Assembly (NCBI GenBank): GCA_033398695.1
Contig: CM065802.1
Location: 136,634,096 to 136,698,095, forward strand
DNA: 64,000 bases
Source of the DNA: Orobanche coerulescens
Taxonomy: Eukaryota; Streptophyta; Magnoliopsida; Lamiales; Orobanchaceae
Direction: 5' to 3'
The notes below the pieces were generated by a model. The model did not search any database and was not told the origin of the DNA. It saw nothing but the letters and a program-made list of their open reading frames with translations. The position numbers were made by a program, and so were the translations under genes. Below, one piece after another: positions 56,500 through 64,000 of the stretch (positions are counted from its first letter, which is position 1; each line of letters starts with the position of its first letter).

Positions 56500-58090
56500 T
56501 TATAAAAGTCAATTTATCTACTTCTTCATCATGGGTATTAGATACCGGTAGTGAATCTCACATTTGTGTGAATGCGCAGGGGCTGTGAAGGAGTAGACAA
56601 CTGGCAAAAGGTGAAATGGACCTATGTGTTGGAAATAAAGCAAAAGTTGCTGCTATTGCCGTAGGGACTTATGATATAAAGCTACCAAATGGACTTGTAT
56701 TGGAACTTAATAATTGTTATTGCGTTTCTGCTATGGGTAGAAACATTATATCAGTTTTTTGCCTTGATTTGGAAGGTTATGACTTTACTATTAAGAATAG
56801 TGTAATGTCCATATTTAATAAAGGTATTTTATTGGAGATGCCTTGATGAGTGGGAGATTATATCCCATAAATCTTGAAAGTTCCAAATCTGTTTGTAACA
56901 TAAATGTCAAAAGAATTAAATCAAATGATTTAAACCAAACATATTTCTGGCATTGTCGTTTGGGCCATATAAACGAGAAATGTATAACCAAACTCCATAA
57001 AGATGGAATCTTGGAGACATTTGATTTAAAATCATATGATACGTGCGAATCTTGCTTATTAGGCAAAATGACCAAAGCTCCTTTCACGGTCCATACTGAG
57101 AGAGCTGCATATTTATTGGGCTTAATACATACTGATGTATGTGGACCAATGAATACGAATGCTAGAGGAGGTTTCCAATACTTCATAACATTCACGGATG
57201 ACTTAAGCAGATATGGATATATCTACTTAATGAGTCATAAGCCTGAGTCATTTACGAAATTCAAGCATTTTCAAAATGAAGTACAAAATCAGTTAGGCAA
57301 AACTATTAAAGCACTACGATCAGATCGTGGTGGTGAATATTTGAGCCATGAATTTGACGATCATCTCAAAAATTATGGAATTGTCTCACAAATAACTCCA
57401 CCTGGAACACCTCAATGGAATAGTCTGTCGGAACGGAGAAATCGAACCTTGTTAGACATGGTTAGATCGATGATGGGTCAAGCTGATCTTCCAATTTCTT
57501 TTTAGGGTTACGCCTTAGAGACTGCTGCGTTCATTTTAAATCGAGTATTATCTAAATCAGTTCAAAGCACACCATATGAGATATGGACAAGGAAACAACC
57601 TGTTTTGTCTTTCCTTAAGATTTGGGGTTGTGAAGCTTATGTGAAGCGGCTTATCACTGATAAATTATCACCCAAATCAGATAAGTGTCTTTTTGTGGGA
57701 TATCCTAAGGAAACTAAAGGATATTACTTTTACATTCCATCAGAGAACAAATTGTTTGTTGCTCGATCTGGAGTATTCCTTGAGAAGGAATTTATTTACA
57801 AGAAAAATAGTGGGAGTCAAATAACTCTTCATGAGATGAGAGAGCCACAAATAGATACTGAACCTTTAGATAAAACTGATTTAAACTCACATAGCGATGT
57901 TGAGACCACTTCTTCTATACCAGCTCCGCGTAGGTCTATACGTAATCATCGTGAACCTGAGAGATATGGATTTCTCATCAGAGATGACAACAATGTGGAA
58001 CTAATGGATCTATATGATCCCACAACCTACAATGAAGCAACTACTAGCATTGAATGCGAAAGTTGGATTGAAGGGATGAAATTCGAAATG
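56500..58090 (+). pseudogene. pol: C4 protease and integrase
   Basis: Protease SWVLDTGSESHIC (near 56530-56570) keeps DTG, but a stop follows at 56586. GAG-pre-integrase (FWHCRLGHINEKC, CESCLLGK) opens 56843-57505. The integrase core is intact in its three acidic residues: HTDVCGPM, RSDRGGEY and SERRNRTL. One TAG at 57503 replaces a Trp-like codon before GYALETAAFILNRVLSKS. 57605-58090 carries the integrase C-terminus (IWGCEAYVKRL, LFVGYPKETKGYYFY, RRSIRNHREPERYGF). Confidence 0.88.
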
Positions 58091-58345
58091 CAATCTATGT
58101 GGATGAAATCCTACTCATTGGAAATGACATCCCTACTTTGCAAAGTGTTAAGCTTTGGATAAGTAAATATTTTATAATGAAGGACTTAGGGGAAGCTGCC
58201 TATATACTGGGTATAAGGATTTATAGAGATAGATCTAAAAGGCTTCTTGCCATAAGTCAAAGTACATATGTTAACAAGATACTGAAACTGTTCAGTATTC
58301 TTAATAGTAAGAAATGGTTCTTACCTATGTCACATGGCATAAATC
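58091..58345 (+). pseudogene. pol: C4 reverse transcriptase remnant
   Basis: The first RT codons (ESWIEGMKFEMQSM) join almost directly to the YVDD region, which reads IYVDEILLIGND, then FIMKDLGEAAYILGIRIYRD and STYVNKILKLFS. Most of the RT fingers and palm is deleted, and the second catalytic Asp is Glu. RNase H and the 3' LTR are missing; the gypsy LTR D region begins after about 58345. Confidence 0.85.
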
Positions 58346-58356
58346 CATAGACCTAA

Positions 58357-58368
58357 GCTCTGATACCA
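58357..58368 (-). promoter_or_regulatory. Primer-binding site of LTR D
   Basis: TGGTATCAGAGC on the minus strand, the exact plant initiator-Met tRNA complement, five bases inside LTR D. Only about 30 bases of internal sequence remain. Confidence 0.85.
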
Positions 58369-58373
58369 TATTC

Positions 58374-60321
58374 TATAACCACCCCAAGTTATTCAGGGTA
58401 TATTACAACGCCGTGAGCCCTGCCGTTGGACCCACAAGGCTAATCTTACGCGGAACTATAAAACTTGACCAAGAAGGTCCAAATACAGTGAAATGAAGAA
58501 CAATACAAATGGTATTCAAACCATATCCAATGTATCCACATACATCATATCACAAATCAATACCTCAGCAACACAGGCCGGAACATCAAGGAAACTAAAA
58601 ACAATACTCGAGTATTCAAAAACCATTCCAGTACAACAACACTGAATGGATGAACACAAAATATAACCAGAGACAAGACACAATATCACACTTGCCCATC
58701 ATCTTCATGCCGACCCGATACATGCCTGTCCACTCTCCTGGAACCTGAAATACATAAAAAGTATTTCCCCCATAAAGGGGTTAGCCGTTGAATAGCTAGT
58801 GCAAGTATATCGAATATGAAACACAATACTCCTCGATAATAAAGTAAAAGTAACCGCTAATTCATCATTTCAAGACTAGTATTCCGGAATAACTAAATCT
58901 CATAGCATCACATCAATACATACATGATTAGCCGTGGAACCACACCAGAGGCTACGGAACCCTCAGAGGACCCGTCAGTCTATCCCAGAGTGGTTAACCC
59001 AAATTATCTGCAGAATCACACCAGAGGTTACGAAACCCTCAGAGGACCCGTAGGCCCATCCCAGAGTGGATATAAACAATCATTCCAATCATATATCTTA
59101 CGTTCAAAGTCGAGAACGTACAATCTCAAACATATACTTGCCTTTGAGACATCGAGAATTCAGAAGGAAAATAGTATAGGTTTGGTAGGAACCTACTAAC
59201 GACTCCCCCCGATTACAATACCATGCACATAGGGTTGGTAAACACCCAAACCCTCTCGAATTCGCAACACCACTCAAAGTAGAATATGAAACCATAGGGT
59301 TTACATATATACAAGTGAGATTAATCATAAACTCAAGATTTACATGGTCAAAAACAGATTATATAACCGAATTGAGCAAAACCTCCCAAAACTACCCAAG
59401 GTAGGGATTCACAAAGATTTACCTCGATTTGAAGGAGGAGAAATGGGATTGGGGTGATTAAAGCACGCTATGAACTCGAGATGATGAAGATTGATGAACT
59501 CCCGTCAATTTTTCACCTTGGAATCGCCCAAATCGCAACAATGGAGAAGAAGAAAGGAGAGGAAATGAAATCCTCTCCAAAAATCCGCACCATATAGGGT
59601 CAGCTGACCGGCGTGCCGCGGCGCAGGCCGAGTGTGCTGCGGCCCGCGGCTGGAAATAGGTGAGTAGGTTTTCGGCCGTGCCGCAGCCCGGAAGGTGGTG
59701 TGCCGCGGCACACAGTACAGCTCCCTGCTCGAGTCCCGCAAGGCTATGCCGTGCCACGACCCAGATCGTGGTGTGCCGCGGCGCACTGTACAGCCGCGCC
59801 TAGCCTGGCTCTAGGAAGTGGCGTGCCGCGGAGCACTGTACAGCCGCGCCTATCCTGGCTCTAGGAAGTGGCGTGCCGCGGCGCACACTGTTCGTACCCA
59901 AAAAGTGACGAAAATGACCCCCGAACATGATACACTCGATCGACGCATATCCCCGACCATTTAAAGGCCTGAATGAACTATCACGAACCCTCGTATGGTG
60001 ACTCCACGTAAAACTCAGTCGGTTCCAAACCAATATTCGATCCAAGTACCCATAAAAGTTAACAACATCCATATAACATGAAATGGATTTACGGCAACCC
60101 CGAGACTGCAGTTCCGAACAACGATTATGAGAATCGAACGAAACAACGATGGAAAGGAAATAAACACGGGATTGAGTAAAACAAGTCCGAAACAAGCTCG
60201 GATGGCAAAAGGTCCGGTATTAAATATTCTTGAAATATCAATACGGTTACAAGCGAGTCGCTAAAAACAAAAAATACACCAAAGATGAAAATACCGAGAA
60301 AAGGAAAATGCGGATATTACA
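58374..60321 (-). repeat. Gypsy LTR D
   Basis: A 1948-bp minus-strand LTR related to LTR A: it starts TGTAATATCCGC at 60321 and ends GGGGTGGTTATA at 58374. U3 has GTGCCGCGGCAC-type palindromes (59605-59890), including a perfect 16-bp GTGTGCCGCGGCACAC at 59698-59713 and a roughly 51-bp tandem unit. TATA-like CCTATATGG lies at 59590-59598. The double hairpin is at 58748-58780. It is a 5' LTR with its body lost to the left. Confidence 0.85.
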
Positions 60322-61330
60322 TTATATGGCCCTTTGCAGCTTTAGAAGCTCGTCATGAGTAGTTTCTATCATCTAATCGATCTTCTTACCGACGTCGTAC
60401 AGGGATTTGACAGCATCCTATAGGAAGACAGTTTGGCAACTGATTGCTTGTAGCTGTTCGATGCGGGCTTTTGTGCAGGGAGAGTTGGGGTGAGCGAGCT
60501 TGGAATCAGATGGATCCCCAAGCTGTTTAAGTATGACATTGTGACGAGGCCTTTGGGGTTCGTCATCAGTTGGGAAGTCCTCTTTTGATCTGTATGGGGA
60601 TCTTATAGGGAGAGGAGTGGATACCTATTGCGGGGCGGGAACCTCAGATGGTTCCGCTTGTGGTGCTGTAGGAGAGACAGAGGGGACTGATTCCTCTTGT
60701 CTCTTTGACTCTGTAGCCTGGGGTACAGGAAGGATTTGGTCCTCCTGTTGGCTCTCAGTGATCTCCTGTTCCTTAGGAGGGACTAAATCCTCATTTTAGA
60801 CAGCGCGGGTCTCATTGATTCTAGTTGGAGGGACTGATTCCTCATGTCTGGGGGCTGATGATGGTGGTTTAGCAGAAGTCCATTGGCCATCAGTGGCCTT
60901 GGACTGAGAAAAGTCTTTTTCACGAGCCTCCTCGCGGCTCATCCTCAGACCTATCTGCAGGTCATCGTCCTCTCCGACTGAATCGGGATCTGAGTGATGG
61001 CTTGGGCTCCATGGCTTGTCGGCAGACTGCGATTTCCCTTTCTGTCGGGTTTTTTCTTTTGCCACAAAATAAGAGGTGACCAGTTCATGGCAAAAGGGAT
61101 CATCCCATCTGATCAAAAATTTGACATTCTGGGTGTCTATGACTTCTAAAACGAACAACTCTTCCTCTTTCCAGTCTTCCCAATTGTACAAGGAGTCATA
61201 TAGGGCGACCCTGTATGAATTCCATGTCTTAAAGTGATCAAATGCTTCTTCAATCTGGACCTGGAGGAGAGTGTTGTTGATGATGTTCGTGGGGGAGGGA
61301 TTCTGAACAGCAGAGGGTTCTTTTGAATGA
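60322..61330 (-). pseudogene. Unrecognised decayed reading frame U
   Basis: One minus-strand frame stays readable for roughly 330 codons, interrupted by stops near 60797, 60628, 60421 and 60375. At least three are TAG, consistent with CAG to TAG decay. The N-terminal part (TNIINNTLLQVQIEEAFDHF, YNWEDWKEEELFVLEVIDTQ) looks like a compact fold; the rest is polar, Ser/Pro/Glu-rich. I do not recognise the family. It lies between the truncated C5 LTR and LTR D, so it may be a gag-like or extra frame of a lost element, or captured host coding sequence. Confidence 0.45.
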
Positions 61331-63470
61331 AGAAGATAATGAAAACTCTCCTCTCTCTCCCTTGAACTTTTTGGCCGTGAGATACTAAATGAGGAGGATG
61401 TTGCTTCTTTTGTTTTGTCTTCAACTCTTTCTTCACATGGTAGAGTCCACCCTCAATTGATTAAATCCTCCCACATGCCAAATCCCTTTAATCTAGTCTT
61501 CCTTCAATTAAAAGAAAAGAAGACAAAAGGAAGGTGGGAGGAAAGAGAGAGGGGGGGGGGCAGCCATCTAGAAGCTAGAAGGAGTTTGGTTCGTTTCGGA
61601 CTCCTGTGAGTCCAATCAGATAAACTCCATTCCGCTTCGATGTACTTATATTAATTAATTAATCCAATTAAATAATTATATTAAATACAAAATAATACAA
61701 TTAATTTCTCCAAAAAATAATTATATTTATGAATTAAATTAATCACCAGTAATTTATTTAATTCATTAGGCCGTAAATTAATTTATCTAATAAATTAATT
61801 TAGACATCCAATGTCCCAAAATTAATTAGACATCCAATGTCTGATAAATTAGATATCCAATATCTAATATTTATAAATAGAGAATAAGATTGATTTATTC
61901 CGTCGTCTATCCTAATGCGCGACTCGGTAGGTCCGTCTCAGTTAGCAATGAGAGGAACCAAAGAGTGATAGCACCAGCTAGCCAGTCCCGCGTCCTACAC
62001 TATAACCTAATTGAGAACTAATGACTCGGATCATTCCAAAATCTTTCTATCCCGATCAAGTTATAGGGTCACGGTCAGTCAAACCCTATCTTTACTTGAC
62101 GCTATGTATGAGTTAATGCAAATCGATATTAGGGGTGGTATACCGTACCGTACCGAATTTTTTTGTCGATACCATATACCGTACCAAAAGTTTCGGTACA
62201 ACAAAATTCATACCGATACCGTACCGAAAGTTTTAGTATACCGAAATTCGGTATACCAAAATTTCGGTATGGCTTTCGGTCCATACCGATACCGTACCGA
62301 AATTTCGGTATACCGAATTTTATTTCGGTATCGGTGTATACCGAACTTATTGAAATACCAAATTACCAAAATATCGAAAAAATATTGATATACCGATATA
62401 TACCGAAATACCGAATAAAAAAAATACCGAAAATAGCGATATAGCGATATATATATTGAAATACCGAATAAAAAAAATACCAAATATATCGATATAGCGA
62501 TATATATATATATATATTTATTGAAATACCGAATTTTTTTTGGTATCTCGGTATATACCGAAATACCGAAAATAAAAAATTTCAAACGGTTACCGTACCG
62601 AAAATTTTCGGTACGACACCATACCGTACCGAAAATTCGGTATACCGAAATTTTCGGCAATTTCAGTAATTTTTCGGTACGGTAAATTCGGTATTTCAGC
62701 ATTTCGGTATATTTTGTCACCCCTAATCGAGATCACTGAGCTCTCGTGTATCCAATACAACTAGCTCTAATGCTTTGGCCAAAGACTTATGATCTCATCT
62801 GCTAATAACCGCATAGGACATATACCAATTCACTTACAGGAGAAAGAATCCTATCTTGGCATTTAGTAGAACCTGCTACTTGCCCGTCAAGATGCACGTC
62901 GAGGTTGACCCCCCACCTTTTGGTTTTCTGGGTCAAACTACTTTAATGAAAATCTTAACGTCACAAGCACATCCCTACTAAATCCTCAAGTCTAAGGTTA
63001 ACGAATACCTATCACAACCTTTCAATTCCGTCATTGGCGGTCCCGGAGTGAAATCCGTGTGATGAATCGACAGTGAATCGGTTCGACTATACTAATCTCA
63101 TTAGCATACCTATCACGTGTGATCCCACTAACCATTAGTGATCGACAGGCACTCTCCAAGTCAAAGAACACATCATACAAGTCTTCACATAAACTTAACG
63201 CCCAGTCAAGTTTCATCGACTTGCGAACGATTAAGTATTTGAGCCATAAACCTTTCCAGTGCCGAACCCCTTATCCAATAAGGAGTGGAATGTTTTTCTC
63301 TCAAATACCTGGACTAGATTCTATATATATATTTACAATTCAGGAAAGCCAATGACTACCAGTAAACAAAGAAACATCCAATTGCCTTCTGATAATAATT
63401 TACATAACAACAAGTACAATGCCCTCACTCTAACATCCTCTGAGTGGCATTCAAGGGCATACTCCTAACA
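61331..63470 (-). repeat. Copia C5 3' LTR, left end uncertain
   Basis: Starts (minus) TGTTAGGAGTATGCCC at 63470, homologous to the C3 LTR. Its left end is not defined by a CA terminus; LTR-like sequence (TATCTCACGGCCAA, GAGAGAGAGGAGAG) fades near 61330. It is split by the hAT-like element at 62130-62725. Confidence 0.75.
62130..62725. mobile_element. Non-autonomous hAT-like element, 596 bp
   Basis: Termini TAGGGGTG/CACCCCTA, flanked by ATCGATAT (62122-62129) and ATCGAGAT (62726-62733), an 8-bp duplication with one mismatch. The homologous C3 LTR lacks it, giving an empty site near 31780-31800. The body is built of repeated TACCGAAAT/ATTTCGGTA words and codes for nothing. Confidence 0.88.
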
Positions 63471-63481
63471 ATCTCCCACTT
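63471..63481 (-). promoter_or_regulatory. C5 polypurine tract
   Basis: AAGTGGGAGAT on the minus strand, directly before the C5 LTR. Confidence 0.85.
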
Positions 63482-64000
63482 GCACTCAATGCCACACACT
63501 ATGGTATCTAATACCCATGTTCTCTAGATGATGCTCTAAGCTCATCTGAGAAAGTGGCTTGGTCAGTGGATCAGTGATGTTGTCTACCGAGTCTACTCCA
63601 TGCAACATAATGTATCATTTGCGAATAAATTCTCTCACGAGATGATACTTACTCTTAATGTGTTTTGTACCGTTATGAAATCTCGGCTCCTAGGCCTATG
63701 CTACCACTCCATTGTTATCATATAAAAACGAAAACAGGCAGCGCAGCACATGGTGTCACTTGAAGTTAACCCACTAACTTCTTAATCCAAAACCCTTCCT
63801 TTGGAGGCCTCCGAGTCCGCTTGATACTCAGCCAAACAGCTGGAATCAGCAGCCGCACTATGGTTGGCACTATGCCAAGATACTGCTTCTCCATTAAGAG
63901 TAAAATGTAGACATAGAGTCGTCTTTCTATCCATAGAAGTTTGAATTAGTGAAACCCGTCACATTCAGTTCTCCAACACCATATATAAGAACCAGATCTC
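63482..64000 (-). pseudogene. pol: C5 RNase H, partial
   Basis: Minus strand reads TTLCLHFTLNGEAVSWHSA, EASKEGFWIKKLVG, DNNGVVA, NGTKHIKSKYHLVREFI and ITDPLTKPLSQ, the C-terminal half of copia RNase H, ending near 63490. Stops occur near 63770, 63720 and 63690. The rest of C5 continues right of the window. Confidence 0.85.

Noticed and set aside
18325..58368. tRNA genes or fragments at TGGTATCRGAGC sites
   Set aside because: These are short primer-binding sites directly inside LTRs; no cloverleaf follows.
60322..61330. Endogenous pararetrovirus piece
   Set aside because: No movement-protein, coat zinc-finger, protease or RT motif of that virus family is visible, so there is no positive evidence.
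62163..62720. Protein-coding frames of about 90-170 codons rich in Tyr and Ile
   Set aside because: They are translations of repeated TACCGAAAT words within a non-coding hAT-like element.

Overview
This window is plant nuclear DNA, almost certainly heterochromatin of a large, repeat-rich genome. It consists almost entirely of transposable elements nested inside one another. I found no host gene, rRNA, tRNA, CRISPR array or prokaryotic signal. The plant assignment rests on plant-type Ty1/copia and Ty3/gypsy domains, the primer-binding word TGGTATC(A/G)GAGC next to several LTRs, a plant L1-type LINE with a zf-RVT tail, and a plant hAT transposase with a BED finger. No species is named because nothing here fixes one.

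Layout. 1-3266 and 12024-14400 are the two halves of a decayed copia element E1 (+). E1 is split by a complete copia element E2 (-) at 3267-12023, which has 994/993-bp LTRs and an extra ORF after pol. 14400-15567 is a gypsy-type LTR (X). 15568-16280 and 24573-26569 are two pieces of a Tat-type gypsy element Tat2 (-). They are separated by a gypsy composite at 16281-24572 with an exact CTCCA target duplication, carrying three LTRs and no recognisable gag-pol. 26570 to about 31046 is a broken gypsy element T (-) of Tekay/Del type. 31047-32332 and 40579-52015 belong to copia element C3 (+). The C3 LTR is split by a gag-only Tat element Tat1 (32333-40578) that carries a spliced antisense gene. The C3 leader holds an L1 LINE (about 41685-49993), which in turn holds two hAT elements (42489-43172 and 45943-49313) and a 264-bp LINE fragment with an 18-bp target duplication. 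The C3 gag is cut by copia element C4 (52016-58340). 58374-60321 is a gypsy LTR (D, -). About 60322-61330 is an unrecognised decayed reading frame U. About 61330-64000 is the 3' end of copia element C5 (-), whose LTR holds a 596-bp hAT-like element.

How it works together. Each element is, or was, a self-contained retrotransposon or transposon. Most coding regions carry stops, frameshifts or lost catalytic residues and are probably dead. The most interesting signals are regulatory and structural. Five LTR families each show a family-specific CpG-containing palindromic word clustered upstream of the TATA box. A copia and a gypsy family share the same TACGTACGTTA word, and that word reappears in front of the extra ORF of E2. 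A double hairpin with a compensatory base-pair change is conserved in four gypsy LTRs. One LTR copy contains a sharply bounded patch of almost exclusively G-to-T and C-to-A differences.
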